A DNA stretch of 64,000 bases from an uncultured Microbacterium sp. Lineage in GTDB: Bacteria > Actinomycetota > Actinomycetes > Actinomycetales > Microbacteriaceae. The position numbers and the translations under genes are program-made. Below are positions 35,724-45,376 of this stretch, in pieces. The notes under the pieces are model-generated. The model had not been told where the DNA came from. It did no database searches and was given only the letters and a program-made list of their open reading frames with translations. Position 1 is the first letter of the stretch. Each line of letters opens with the position of its first letter. The DNA is taken from the NCBI RefSeq assembly GCF_937927635.1, contig NZ_CALBRW010000020.1, positions 70,586-134,585 on the forward strand, in the 5' to 3' direction.

Positions 35724-36500
35724 TCAGAGGCCCTTCGGCCGGACGAGGTCCTCCACGACCCCGGCCAGCCAGTCGATGAGGACGGCGATGGCGGCGACGA
35801 GCACGGCGCCGGTGAACAGCACCGGGTAGCGCTGCAGTTTCAGGCCGTTGACGATCATGTCGCCGAGCCCTCCGGCGTTGATGAAGGTGGCGACGGTCGC
35901 GGTGCCGACCGCGAAGACCAGCGCGGTGCGCAGGCCCGCGAGGATCGTCGGGGAGGCCAGCGGCAGCTCGATGCGCCGGAGCACCTGGTTGGGGGTCATG
36001 CCCATTCCTCGAGCGGCTTCCTTGACGTCGTCTCCGACCTGCTCCAGGCCGACCATGGTGTTGCGCAGCACCGGGAGGAACGAATACGCGACCAGGGCGA
36101 CGAGCGCGGTGGCGAAGCCGGTCTGCCAGACGATCGCCAGCAGGATCACCACGCCGACGGCGGGCGTCGCCTGCCCGATGTTCCCGAGGGCGAGGAAGAA
36201 GCTGCGCACCCAGCGCGAACGCGTGCGGTAGGCGAGGATGCCGGCGGGGATGGCCAGCACGGCCACCAGCAGCGAGGCGACGAAGGTCAGCAGCAGGTGC
36301 TCCTTGATGCGCGCCTCGATGTACGTCGGGTTCAGCGTGCGCTGCTCGATGGAGTCCAGCTGCAGCGTGGAGAGCCACCAGAACAGCAGCGCCACGGCGA
36401 GCACCACGATGACGGGTGCGGTGACGAGCCGGAGGATCCGCTGCGTGCGCTCCCTGGCGCGCGCCTTCCGCGGCGACAGCAGCGCGACCGTGGCGGTCAT
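35724..36500 (-). CDS. Osmoprotectant-type ABC transporter permease (second)
   Basis: The 258-residue permease has six hydrophobic helices and the EAA-like loop EQVGDDVKEAARGMGMTPNQV that contacts the ATPase, followed by ELPLASPTILAGLRTALV. Its start overlaps the ATPase gene by ATGA. It pairs with the permease at 37549-38217, as in OpuC/ProW-type systems with two different permeases. Confidence 0.88.
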   Translation of the reverse strand: MTATVALLSPRKARARERTQRILRLVTAPVIVVLAVALLFWWLSTLQLDSIEQRTLNPTYIEARIKEHLLLTFVASLLVAVLAIPAGILAYRTRSRWVRSFFLALGNIGQATPAVGVVILLAIVWQTGFATALVALVAYSFLPVLRNTMVGLEQVGDDVKEAARGMGMTPNQVLRRIELPLASPTILAGLRTALVFAVGTATVATFINAGGLGDMIVNGLKLQRYPVLFTGAVLVAAIAVLIDWLAGVVEDLVRPKGL

Positions 36501-37549
36501 GGCGCCACCGCGCTCTCGGGACCCGACGCGGATGCCGGGGCGCTGGTGCCCAGCACGTGCGAGATGGCGGCGTGATCGATCGAGCCCATCGCCTTCCCGT
36601 CCGGGTCGGTCACGGTGATGCGCTCGGCGCCGCTGAGCACGATGAGGTCGAGTGCGTCGCGCAGCGACCCGGTCACCGGGATCCGAGGTCCGCCGCTGAC
36701 GGCCGGCCCGAGGGCGGCATCCGATATCGGCATGAGCGCGAGTCGCTTGATCGCCGCGCCCTGGCCGATGAAAGAGGTCACGTAGTCGTTCGCGGGGGAA
36801 GCGAGGATGCGCGCCGGGGTGTCGAACTGCTCGATGTGGCTGCGTTCGCTGAGCACGGCGATCCTGTCGCCCATCCGGATGGCCTCGTCGAAGTCGTGGG
36901 TGACGAAGATGATCGTCTTGCCGATCTCGGCCTGCAGCCGCAGGAACTCGGCCTGCAGCCGCTCCCGGGTGATCGGGTCGGTCGCGCCGAACGGCTCGTC
37001 CATCAGCATCACGGGCGGGTCGGCCGCGAGGGCCCTGGCGACGCCGGCGCGCTGCTGCTGGCCGCCGGACAGCTGCCGCGGGTAGCGGTTCGCGAAGATG
37101 GAGGGGTCCAGCTGCACCGTGCGGAGCAGTTCGTCGACGCGGTCGGCGATGCGGTCCTTCTTCCAGCCGAGCATCTTCGGCACGGTGGCGATGTTCTCGG
37201 CTATCGTGCGATGCGGGAACAGGCCGATCTGCTGGATCACGTAGCCGACGTGGCGGCGCAGCTCGTTCGGGTCGAGGGAGAGGACGTCCTTGCCGTCGAT
37301 GCGGATGCTGCCCGACGTCGGCTCGATGAGCCGGTTGACCATCTTCATCGTGGTGGTCTTGCCGCAGCCGGAGGGGCCGACGAACATGACCAGCTCGCCG
37401 GGACGGATGCTCATCGAGAAGTCCTCGACGGCGGGTGCGGGCTGGCCGGGGTACTGCTTGGTGACGTGGTCGAGCTCGAGTGCGACGCCCGCCGACTGCG
37501 CGGAGATGGCGCGGAAGAATCCGGTGTTGGTGTGGGTGGTGTCAGACAT
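36497..37549 (-). CDS. Osmoprotectant-type ABC transporter ATPase
   Basis: A 350-residue ATPase with Walker A GPSGCGKTTT, signature QLSGGQQQRAGVARAL, Walker B VMLMDEPFGATDP and the switch His in VTHDFDEA. A C-terminal extension (RIPVTGSLRDALDLIVLS, ITVTDPDGKAMGSID) looks like a CBS-type module, which in OpuA senses ionic strength. It overlaps both neighbouring permease genes by ATGA. Confidence 0.9.
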   Translation of the reverse strand: MSDTTHTNTGFFRAISAQSAGVALELDHVTKQYPGQPAPAVEDFSMSIRPGELVMFVGPSGCGKTTTMKMVNRLIEPTSGSIRIDGKDVLSLDPNELRRHVGYVIQQIGLFPHRTIAENIATVPKMLGWKKDRIADRVDELLRTVQLDPSIFANRYPRQLSGGQQQRAGVARALAADPPVMLMDEPFGATDPITRERLQAEFLRLQAEIGKTIIFVTHDFDEAIRMGDRIAVLSERSHIEQFDTPARILASPANDYVTSFIGQGAAIKRLALMPISDAALGPAVSGGPRIPVTGSLRDALDLIVLSGAERITVTDPDGKAMGSIDHAAISHVLGTSAPASASGPESAVAP

Positions 37550-38217
37550 CAGGCGCGGAGTCCTTTCGAGGTGGTGGCCCTGGCCACGAGGATGAAGGCC
37601 GCATCGATGAGCAGCGCGAGGATGATGGTGGCCACGGTTCCGGTCAGGGCGTAGTTGACGGCGTTGAACGATCCCATCGACGACAGGCCGGTGAAGATGT
37701 ACTGGCCGAGTCCGGGACCGGCGACGTAGGCGGCGATGGCGGCGATGCCCACGGTCATCTGCGCCGAGACCCGTACGCCGGCCATGATGACCGGCCAGGC
37801 GATCGGCAGCTGGGTGGTGACGAGGATGCGGGTGCGCCCTATGCCCATGCCGCGGGCCGACTCGACGATCTGCGAGGGCACTTCGCGCAGGCCGACGACC
37901 GTGTTGCGGATGATGGGCAGCAGCGCGTAGAACGCGAGGGCGACGATGCTCGGCCCCCAGCCGAGGCCCAGCAGCGGGGAGAGCAGTGCGAGCACGGCCA
38001 GCGACGGGATGGTGATGGCGATACCCGCGGCGGACAGTGCGGTGGCGCGCCCGATCGGCCGGTTCCACACCAGGGCGCCGATGAGGATGCCGATCACCAG
38101 CGCGAAGGCGAGGGAGATCGCCACCACGGCGAGGTGCTGAGCGGCGAGTTCGAGGACCTCGTCCCAGCGCTGCGCGAGGAAGTTGATGAAGCGGGACCAT
38201 TTGAAGCTCGTGTCCAT
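37549..38217 (-). CDS. Osmoprotectant-type ABC transporter permease (first gene of operon)
   Basis: This 222-residue permease has about six helices and the EAA loop VPSQIVESARGMGIGRTRI. ATG 38217 is chosen because AAAGGA is six bases upstream; an in-frame ATG at 38223 would leave no spacing. It is the promoter-proximal gene of the ten-gene operon and is divergent from the IclR regulator gene. Confidence 0.88.
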   Translation of the reverse strand: MDTSFKWSRFINFLAQRWDEVLELAAQHLAVVAISLAFALVIGILIGALVWNRPIGRATALSAAGIAITIPSLAVLALLSPLLGLGWGPSIVALAFYALLPIIRNTVVGLREVPSQIVESARGMGIGRTRILVTTQLPIAWPVIMAGVRVSAQMTVGIAAIAAYVAGPGLGQYIFTGLSSMGSFNAVNYALTGTVATIILALLIDAAFILVARATTSKGLRA

Positions 38218-38301
38218 CGGCATCCTTTCTCTTCGTCGAGAGGGGGTTGCCCTGTTCGGGTAGGTCAAAGCTAGGACAGCGATGTCATTCTCACAATGGC
38301 T

Positions 38302-38331
38302 GTTGCATATATGACAACTGACGTTTAGATT
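38302..38331. promoter_or_regulatory. Candidate IclR operator and leaderless promoter
   Basis: GTTGCATATATGACAAC (38302-38318) has GTTG/CAAC arms around an AT-rich core in the divergent gap. TAGATT (38326-38331) lies six bases before the IclR ATG. The gap is much richer in A and T than its surroundings. Confidence 0.5.
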
Positions 38332-38337
38332 CGGAGA

Positions 38338-39186
38338 ATGGCATCCGTGTCCGAACCCCGTCGCAATTCGTCCGGCCTCGCACGGGACGTGGAGATCCTC
38401 GACATCCTCGGCGCGCCGGAGGCGATCCGCGAGGGTGGGCTCGGCGTCGTCCGGATGGCCCAGCTGACCGGGCGTGACAAGGCGGCGATCTCGAGGGCGA
38501 TGGCCACCCTGGCCGCGGCTGGGCTGATCGAGCGCGACGAGGCCACCCAGCTGTACCGGCTCGGGGCGCGCCTGTACGCGCTGGCCGCACGCACGGTCGA
38601 GAGCCGGATGGTCGCGATCAGCCGTCCGCTGCTGCGTCGCGTCGCGCAGGGCACCCGGGAGACCACGCACCTGTGCGTGCTGCGCGGGGGCAACGTGCTG
38701 ACGATCATGAGCGAGCTCAGCCCCCACGAGGTCAGGGCGACCGGATGGGAGGGCGTCACGACGGCCGCGTGGCGGACGCCCTCAGGGCGGGTCCTGCTGA
38801 GCGACTGGGATCGCGGCGCGCTCGAGCGCTGGTACGCGGAGCACGGCCAGGATCGGGTGATCGTCGAGCCCGCCGACTCGTTCACCACCGAGACCGACTT
38901 CTCCCTGCTGTGGACCCCGCCCGTCGACAAGGCGGTGATCACCGACTTCGAGTCGCTGCTGGAGGAGATCGCCCGCATCCGCACGCATGGCTACGCGCTG
39001 CTGGATGAGGAGCTGGAAGGCGGCGTGGTCGGCGCCTCCGCGCCCGTCCGCGACCTGAACGGGCGCATCGTCGCCGCCATCAACGTGAGCGCCCCCAAGA
39101 TCAGGATGGGGGATCGCCTCCAGGCGCTGGGCCGGTACGTCGCCGACGCTGCGGCAGCACTCTCCGAGCAGCTGGGGGCCTCCTGA
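38338..39186 (+). CDS. IclR-family transcriptional regulator
   Basis: The 282-residue protein has an N-terminal winged helix (VRMAQLTGRDKAAISRAMATL, about 38-58, then GLIERDEATQLYRLGARLY) and a C-terminal GAF-like effector domain (ETTHLCVLRGGNVLTI; GGVVGASAPVRDLNGRIVAAI). It is transcribed away from the ten-gene catabolic operon and very likely controls it in response to the substrate or an intermediate. Confidence 0.9.
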   Translation: MASVSEPRRNSSGLARDVEILDILGAPEAIREGGLGVVRMAQLTGRDKAAISRAMATLAAAGLIERDEATQLYRLGARLYALAARTVESRMVAISRPLLRRVAQGTRETTHLCVLRGGNVLTIMSELSPHEVRATGWEGVTTAAWRTPSGRVLLSDWDRGALERWYAEHGQDRVIVEPADSFTTETDFSLLWTPPVDKAVITDFESLLEEIARIRTHGYALLDEELEGGVVGASAPVRDLNGRIVAAINVSAPKIRMGDRLQALGRYVADAAAALSEQLGAS

Positions 39187-39211
39187 GGGTCGGTGCGCCC
39201 TCCCGGCGTGC

Positions 39212-40426
39212 TCACATCTCCCGCAGCCGCTCCTGCGCGAGACGCGGGAGCGCCGTGGCCCTGGCGCTCTGCAGTGCCGTGGCCAGCGCGCCCTGCGTGA
39301 CGATGTCGCCGCCCAGTTGCGAGGCGATCAGCTCGGGCCGGGGCAGGTGCAGCAGTGGGGCGAGCGCCTCTCGGGTGGCGTCCAGCACCGGCCCGATGCC
39401 CTCGGCGACCGCGCCGCAGATGATCACGCGCTGGGGGTCGAACATGCTGCCCAGCACTCCGACGATGCGGGCCAGTCGCTCGCCCAGGCGATTGGCCACG
39501 CGCAGCGCGTCCGGGTCCTGCGCGGCCGCGAGCGCCATGATGTGCCCGCCGTCCACCTGCTCCGGTCGCAGCTTCGCCAGTGCGCCGTCGGGATCGGCCT
39601 CGCCGGAGCGCAGCAGGCGCTGTGCGAGCTCCTCGGCTGCTGCGCCCAGACCGAAGGCCGAGTCCACGTCGCGCACGTAGTCGAACGCGAACATCTCACC
39701 CACGCCGCCGTGCGCGCCGTGCAGCAGCAGCCCATCGACCACGACGCCGGCGCCCAGTCGCTCACCCGCCAGCAGCGCGATGTAGTCCCGGCATCCGATC
39801 GCCTCACCCGCAGCGCCCTCGGCGGCGGCTGCCAGCTGCGCGTCGTTCTTGATCTGCACGACCTGCGCCCAGTCGGCCAGCGCATCGACCAGGCCCGGGT
39901 TGGTGCGCTCCCAGAAGCCCTCCGGGTGCGGGGGTGATGAGCCGTCCCGCGCCACAGGGGCGGCCACGCCGGCGCACAGCGCGAGCACGTCCTTCCGGTC
40001 GATGCCGGCGGATGCCAGCGTGCTGCGCACGGCATCCACGATGTCATCGCGACGCTCCTGGGGCGTCTGCTGCGCACCCAGTGCGCGCCGGGCGGAGGCC
40101 AGCACGCTGCCGGCCAGATCGGCGACGGTCACGGTCAGGTGCGAGTCGCCCGAGTCGATGCCGATCACGGCGCCCAGATCGGTGGGCAGCTCGAAGCGGC
40201 GGGCGGGCCGGCCGGCGCGGTACTCGCCGGCATCCCGCGCGTTCGGCAGCTCCCGCAGCACGCCGGCCGCGACCAGGGTGTCCAGTGCGTCGATCGTCGT
40301 CGAGCGCGTCAGCCCGGAAGCGGCCATCGCGTCGCTTGCCGTGAAGACGCCGTGTCCCCAGGCCAGATCCAGCACGAGGCCCACGCTGCCTCGGCCGGTG
40401 CCGAGATCTGCGGAAATCTTCGCCAT
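39212..40426 (-). CDS. ROK-family transcriptional regulator
   Basis: A 404-residue protein with an N-terminal winged helix (VFTASDAMAASGLTRSTTID, LDTLVAAGVLREL) and a ROK sugar-kinase-like domain (VIGIDSGDSHLTVTVADLAG; VDGLLLHGAHGGVGEMF). The Cys-X-Cys-zinc motif of ROK kinases is missing, which fits a regulator that binds sugar without phosphorylating it. It is divergent from the alpha-glucoside importer and is its likely repressor. Confidence 0.88.
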   Translation of the reverse strand: MAKISADLGTGRGSVGLVLDLAWGHGVFTASDAMAASGLTRSTTIDALDTLVAAGVLRELPNARDAGEYRAGRPARRFELPTDLGAVIGIDSGDSHLTVTVADLAGSVLASARRALGAQQTPQERRDDIVDAVRSTLASAGIDRKDVLALCAGVAAPVARDGSSPPHPEGFWERTNPGLVDALADWAQVVQIKNDAQLAAAAEGAAGEAIGCRDYIALLAGERLGAGVVVDGLLLHGAHGGVGEMFAFDYVRDVDSAFGLGAAAEELAQRLLRSGEADPDGALAKLRPEQVDGGHIMALAAAQDPDALRVANRLGERLARIVGVLGSMFDPQRVIICGAVAEGIGPVLDATREALAPLLHLPRPELIASQLGGDIVTQGALATALQSARATALPRLAQERLREM

Positions 40427-40475
40427 CGCTCTTGACCTCTCGGGTTCGCTCTGTCAAAGTATGTCCCAATCCAGT

Positions 40476-40499
40476 TGATTCGGCCAATAGATTTAATCA
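40476..40499. promoter_or_regulatory. AT-rich promoter/operator candidate between ROK gene and importer
   Basis: TGATT (40476-40480) and AATCA (40495-40499) form an inverted pair 14 bases apart around AATAGATTT. It is the most AT-rich part of the 113-base gap and a plausible ROK site. Confidence 0.3.
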
Positions 40500-40539
40500 T
40501 CGGATCTGATCCACGAGGGTCGGGACCCAGAAAGGGACG

Positions 40540-41853
40540 ATGTTGTCTTCACGAAGAACACGCGCTCTCGCCATCGCTGCGACGCTCGTCCTCGCCGCCA
40601 GCGCACTGGCAGGCTGCTCGTCGGACGGGCGCGAGACGATCCGCTTCACCTTCAGCAAGCGCGAGGCGATCGGCTTCATGACCGATCTGGTCGCGCAGTA
40701 CAACGCCTCGCAGGACAAGGTGCACGTCGACATCGACACCTCAGGGGTGGATGTCGTCTCGGCCAGCTTCGTGCGCGGCAACCCGCCGGACATCATGCTG
40801 GCCAACTACAACTTCGAGGTCGCCCGCTTCGTGCAGCGCTGCGCGCTGAGCGACCTGTCCGGCACGGATGCCGCCTCCTCGGTGCGCGACGACCTGCAGC
40901 CGCTGATGGATCAGTACGGCTCCTGCGCCGGCCGTATCAGTGCACTGCCGTACTCGGTGATGGCCGCCTCCGTCATCTACAACAAGCAGATCTTCGACGA
41001 GCAGGGCATCCAGGTCCCGAAGACCTGGGATGAGCTGCTGGCCGCCTGCGACCAGCTGAAGGCCGCCGGCATCACGCCGTTCTACGCCACCTTCAAAGAC
41101 GACTGGACGGTCGGACAGGGCTGGTACGACTACGCCGTCGGCGGCTCGCTCGACGTCGTCGACTTCTTCGGCGAACTCAACGCCGAGGGCGCCGAGGTCG
41201 GTCCGCACTCCGCAGTGTCGTTCCAGAAGGACTTCGCGGGGCCCATCGGCAAGATGGAGAAGCTCGCCAGGGAGGATGTGAATCCGGATGCCGCGAGCCG
41301 CGGCTACGGAGACGGCAACCTCGCGTTCTCCCAGGGCAAGGCGGCGATGTACCTGCAGGGCCCGTGGGCGTTCAGTGAGATCGCGAAGACCGCGCCCGAC
41401 CTGAAGCTCGGCACCTTCCCGCTGCCGATGACGAACGACCCCGACGACCTCGCCGTGCGGGTGAACATGGACCTCGCCGCGATGATCCCCGAGGGATCCC
41501 ACCACAAGAAGGCCGCGCGCGACTTCCTGGAGTACCTGTACGAGCCCGCGCACATCAAGGCCTACAACGACTCCCAGCTCGGGTTCACCCCGACCAAGGG
41601 CGCCGAGGCGCCCGACGACCCGCGCGTGGCCGGCATGACCGACTACTACGCGAAGGGCCGGATCTACCAGGGCCCGTCGGTGCTGGTTCCCAAGACCATC
41701 CCCGTCTTCAACTACGCGCAGGCGATCGTGCTCGGTGCGCAGCCGAAGTCGATCCTCAGCACGATGGATGCCGATTGGGCCCGCATCGCGTTCCGCGCCC
41801 CGGTCGTGAAGAGCGATCCGTCGGCATCCGACGAGAAGGAATCCGCCGAATGA
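40540..41853 (+). CDS. Sugar ABC transporter substrate-binding lipoprotein
   Basis: The 437-residue binding protein has a lipoprotein signal (lipobox LAGC, Cys26) and the solute-binding fold of family 1: FVRGNPPDIMLANYNFEV, ALPYSVMAASVIYNKQIF, GIQVPKTWDELLAACDQLK and FSQGKAAMYLQGPWAF. It captures an oligosaccharide, probably an alpha-glucoside given the GH13 gene in the operon. It overlaps the first permease gene by ATGA. Confidence 0.9.
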   Translation: MLSSRRTRALAIAATLVLAASALAGCSSDGRETIRFTFSKREAIGFMTDLVAQYNASQDKVHVDIDTSGVDVVSASFVRGNPPDIMLANYNFEVARFVQRCALSDLSGTDAASSVRDDLQPLMDQYGSCAGRISALPYSVMAASVIYNKQIFDEQGIQVPKTWDELLAACDQLKAAGITPFYATFKDDWTVGQGWYDYAVGGSLDVVDFFGELNAEGAEVGPHSAVSFQKDFAGPIGKMEKLAREDVNPDAASRGYGDGNLAFSQGKAAMYLQGPWAFSEIAKTAPDLKLGTFPLPMTNDPDDLAVRVNMDLAAMIPEGSHHKKAARDFLEYLYEPAHIKAYNDSQLGFTPTKGAEAPDDPRVAGMTDYYAKGRIYQGPSVLVPKTIPVFNYAQAIVLGAQPKSILSTMDADWARIAFRAPVVKSDPSASDEKESAE

Positions 41854-42761
41854 GCGCCACGAGCACGATCGTCACCGCGGGCGATGCCACGCGCCGACGC
41901 AGCCACCGACGTGTCGAGCCGATCTACTACTTCTTCCTCGTCCCGACATTGGTGCTGTTCACCCTGGCCATCACCGTGCCGGGCATCATCGGCATCTTCT
42001 TCAGCTTCACCGACTCGATCGGCATCGGGTCCTGGAGCTTCAACGGACTGACCAACTACATCGCGCTGTTCAGCGATCCGGCCATCCTGCAGAGCTACCT
42101 GTTCACGTTCGGGTTCTCGATCGCGACGGTGATCGTCGTCAACGTCGCGGCGTTCCTGCTGGCGGTGGGGCTCACCTCCCGCATCCGCTTCAAGGTGGGA
42201 CTGCGCACGATCTTCGTGATCCCGATGGTGGTCTCCGGCATCATCATCGCGTACGTCTTCAACTTCCTGTTCTCCAACTCGATCCCCGCCGCCGGCGGAG
42301 CGCTGGGCATCCCCTGGCTGGGGACCAGCCTGCTGGCGAATCCCGACCTCGCCTGGGTTGCCATCGTGATCGTGACGGCCTGGCAGGCCATCCCCGGCAC
42401 GCTGCTGATCTACATCGCGGGCCTCCTGTCGGTGCCGGGCGACGTGTACGAGGCCGCCGACATCGACGGCGCCAGCAAGCGGCAGCAACTGGTGAAGATC
42501 ACCCTGCCGCTGGTCGCGGGTTACGTCGTGATCAACGTCATCCTCGGGTTCAAGGGCTTCCTGAACGCCTACGACATCATCGTCGGCCTCACCAACGGCG
42601 GCCCCGGAACCTCCACCCGCTCGATCGCGATGACCATCATCGCCGGGTTCAACGGCGGCGACTACGCGTACCAGATGGCCAACGCGACCATCTTCTTCAT
42701 CGTCGCCGTCCTCATCTCCCTGCTGCAGCTCTCGCTGACCCGTGGAAGGAACGCCCTCTGA
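41850..42761 (+). CDS. Sugar ABC transporter permease (MalF-like)
   Basis: A 303-residue permease with six helices starting YYFFLVPTLVLFTLAITVP, and the EAA loop DVYEAADIDGASKRQQLVKI. It is coupled to the binding-protein gene and its TGA overlaps the ATG of the second permease (TGATG). No ATPase is encoded in the operon. Confidence 0.9.
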   Translation: MSATSTIVTAGDATRRRSHRRVEPIYYFFLVPTLVLFTLAITVPGIIGIFFSFTDSIGIGSWSFNGLTNYIALFSDPAILQSYLFTFGFSIATVIVVNVAAFLLAVGLTSRIRFKVGLRTIFVIPMVVSGIIIAYVFNFLFSNSIPAAGGALGIPWLGTSLLANPDLAWVAIVIVTAWQAIPGTLLIYIAGLLSVPGDVYEAADIDGASKRQQLVKITLPLVAGYVVINVILGFKGFLNAYDIIVGLTNGGPGTSTRSIAMTIIAGFNGGDYAYQMANATIFFIVAVLISLLQLSLTRGRNAL

Positions 42762-43633
42762 TGTCGACGCAGACTCTGACGACCATCACCGCCGACGGCC
42801 GTCGACCCCGCATGGAGCGGGTCAACTGGTCCGGCACGATCATCCTCATCCTGTGCGCGGTGACGGTGCTGCTGCCGCTGTACGTGACCATCTCGATGGC
42901 GTTCAAGACCACCGGGCAGGCCGTCGACGGGAACGCCTTCTCGTTCCCGGTCCCGTTCAGCATCGACGGATTCGTGCAGGCGTGGAACCTCACGAAGTTC
43001 CCGGTCGGCGCCGCCGTCTCACTGGTGGTCACGGCCGGCACGGTGATCGCCACCATCGTGCTGGCGGCCTTCGCCTCGTACGCCATCGTGCGCAACTGGG
43101 ACCGCCGCCTGTTCCGCTGGTCGTTCTTCTACCTGCTGGCTGCGATGTTCATCCCTTTCCCCGTGGTGGCCCTGCCGCAGATCCAGCTCACCGGCCGGGT
43201 CGGCCTGGACAACCCGGGTGGCGTCATCATCCTGGCCACCATGTTCCAGCTCAGTTTCAGCGTGCTGCTGTTCACCGCGTTCCTGCGCTCGATCCCGTTG
43301 GAGCTGGAGGAGAGCGCGCGCATCGACGGCGCCAGCACCTGGCAGACGTTCTGGCGCATCATCTTCCCGCTGCTGGGGCCGATGAGCGCGACCGTGGGCA
43401 TCTTCGCCTTCCTGTACGCCTGGAACGACTTCATGATGCCGTCGCTGATCATCTCCGACCCGGCGCTGCAGACGCTGCCCGTGCGGCAGAACCTGTTCCA
43501 GACCCAGTTCAGCAACAACTACAACGTCTCGTTCGCGTCGTACCTGATGGCGATGGCTCCGGCCATCGTGGCCTACCTGTTCACGCAGCGGTGGGTCATG
43601 GAGGGCGTCACGCAGGGCGCCGTCAAGGGCTGA
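42761..43633 (+). CDS. Sugar ABC transporter permease (MalG-like)
   Basis: The 290-residue permease has six helices and the EAA loop LEESARIDGASTWQTFWRII. It forms the membrane channel with the preceding permease. A shared multi-sugar ATPase (MsiK-type) encoded elsewhere is presumed, as in many actinobacteria. Confidence 0.9.
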   Translation: MSTQTLTTITADGRRPRMERVNWSGTIILILCAVTVLLPLYVTISMAFKTTGQAVDGNAFSFPVPFSIDGFVQAWNLTKFPVGAAVSLVVTAGTVIATIVLAAFASYAIVRNWDRRLFRWSFFYLLAAMFIPFPVVALPQIQLTGRVGLDNPGGVIILATMFQLSFSVLLFTAFLRSIPLELEESARIDGASTWQTFWRIIFPLLGPMSATVGIFAFLYAWNDFMMPSLIISDPALQTLPVRQNLFQTQFSNNYNVSFASYLMAMAPAIVAYLFTQRWVMEGVTQGAVKG

Positions 43634-43666
43634 CCGACCACCGATCCCCACCACCAAGGAGAATCC

Positions 43667-45358
43667 ATGACACTCACGACCGATGCCGTCCTCGCCGGGG
43701 ACTCCGCGATCGATGCCGACTGGTGGCGCCAGGCCGTGGTCTACCAGGTGTATCCGCGCAGCTTCGCGGACGCGGACGGCGACGGCCTCGGCGACATCCG
43801 CGGCGTCGTGCAGAAGGCCGACTATCTGGCCGGCCTCGGCGTCGACGCGGTGTGGCTGAGCCCGTTCTACCCCTCCGAACTCGCCGACGGCGGCTACGAC
43901 GTGGCCGACTACCGCGACGTGGACCCGCGCCTGGGCACGCTGGCGGACTTCGACGACATGATCGCGGCACTGCATGCACGAGGCATCAAGGTCATCGTCG
44001 ACATCGTGCCGAACCACTCGTCCAACCGGCACGCGCTGTTCCAGGCCGCGCTCGCCGCGGGCAAGGGGTCGCCCGAGCGCGACCGGTACATCTTCCGTGA
44101 CGGTCTCGGCGCGAACGGCGAGCTGCCGCCGGCCGACTGGAGCTCGGTGTTCGGCGGCCCGGCATGGGAGCCGGTGGGCGACGGGCAGTGGTATTTCCAC
44201 CACTTCGCCACCGAGCAGCCGGACTTCAACTGGGACAACCCCGACGTGCACGCCGAGTTCGTGCAGACCCTGCGATTCTGGTCGGATCGTGGTGTGGACG
44301 GGTTCCGCATCGACGTCGCGCACGGCCTGAGCAAGGATCTGCCGGCAGTGCTGCCCAGCCAGGCGGAGCTCGACGCGATGGATGCCGCCAGCGGCCGGCA
44401 CCCGCTGTGGGACCGGGATGCCGTGCACGAGATCTACCGCGAATGGCGGCGGGTGTTCGACGAATACGACCCGCCGCGCATCGCGGTGGCCGAGGCGTGG
44501 GTGGCCACCGCCGAGCGGCGTGCGAAGTACGCGTCCCCCGACGGTCTCGGTCAGGCATTCAACTTCGACCTTCTGGAGGCCGACTTCGACGCCGCGCAGT
44601 TCCAGCGCATCGTGGCCGACAACCTCGCGCAGAGCGCTGCGACCGGTTCCTCGTCGACCTGGGTGCTCTCCAACCACGATGTGGTGCGGCACGCCACCCG
44701 CTACGGCCTCGCGGCGCTGAACGGCAGCAGAGTCAAGCAGGGTTCGCACTGGATCCTCGCCGGGGCTCCCGCCGACCAGATCGACCTGGAACAGGGCAGT
44801 CGCCGTGCGCTGGCCGCGACGCTGTTCCTGCTGGGGCTTCCCGGCAGCACCTACCTGTACCAGGGCGAGGAGCTCGGCCTGCACGAGGTGGGCGACATCG
44901 CACCCGAGGACAGGCAGGATCCCGCGTTCTTCCGCGGAGCGGATCCGGATCGCGATGGCCTCGGTCGCGACGGCTGCCGTGTCCCGCTGCCGTGGACCTC
45001 GTCGGGTGCGTCGTTCGGGTTCGGCGCCGGTGGCGCGCACATCCCGCAGCCGGGCTGGTTCGCGCAGTACGCCGTCGAGGCGGAGGATGCCGATGCGTCG
45101 TCGTCGCTGAACGTGTATCGCCGAGCGCTGGCGCTGCGTCACGACCTGCAGACGGTCGAGGAGCTGGCGTGGATCCGCTCGGGGCGTGCCGACGTGTTGC
45201 GCTTCGCTCGCCCGAACGGCTGGCAGGTGGTGACGAACTTCGGCGCCGAGCCGTTCGAGCTGGGCTCGGATGCCGCAGACGTGGTGCTGTCGACGCAGCC
45301 CCTCTCGGACGGTGCGCTGCTCGGCGAGGCCACGGCCTGGATCGCGCCCGGGGCCTGA
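43667..45358 (+). CDS. Alpha-glucosidase, glycoside hydrolase family 13
   Basis: This 563-residue enzyme has the four GH13 regions: DIVPNHSSN (112-120), the nucleophile GFRIDVAHG (Asp216), the acid/base Glu276 in VAEAWV and VLSNHDVVR (Asp337). It begins DWWRQAVVYQVYPRSFADAD, typical of oligo-1,6-glucosidase/alpha-glucosidase. There is no signal peptide, so it acts on sugars brought in by the importer before it. AAGGAG precedes the ATG. Confidence 0.92.
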   Translation: MTLTTDAVLAGDSAIDADWWRQAVVYQVYPRSFADADGDGLGDIRGVVQKADYLAGLGVDAVWLSPFYPSELADGGYDVADYRDVDPRLGTLADFDDMIAALHARGIKVIVDIVPNHSSNRHALFQAALAAGKGSPERDRYIFRDGLGANGELPPADWSSVFGGPAWEPVGDGQWYFHHFATEQPDFNWDNPDVHAEFVQTLRFWSDRGVDGFRIDVAHGLSKDLPAVLPSQAELDAMDAASGRHPLWDRDAVHEIYREWRRVFDEYDPPRIAVAEAWVATAERRAKYASPDGLGQAFNFDLLEADFDAAQFQRIVADNLAQSAATGSSSTWVLSNHDVVRHATRYGLAALNGSRVKQGSHWILAGAPADQIDLEQGSRRALAATLFLLGLPGSTYLYQGEELGLHEVGDIAPEDRQDPAFFRGADPDRDGLGRDGCRVPLPWTSSGASFGFGAGGAHIPQPGWFAQYAVEAEDADASSSLNVYRRALALRHDLQTVEELAWIRSGRADVLRFARPNGWQVVTNFGAEPFELGSDAADVVLSTQPLSDGALLGEATAWIAPGA

Positions 45359-45376
45359 CCCCGGAGTCGCACTGTT

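Noticed and set aside
43019..45142. Minus-strand frame of 707 codons opposite the permease and glucosidase genes
   Set aside because: Shadow frame; the plus-strand GH13 catalytic motifs and permease EAA loop are intact.
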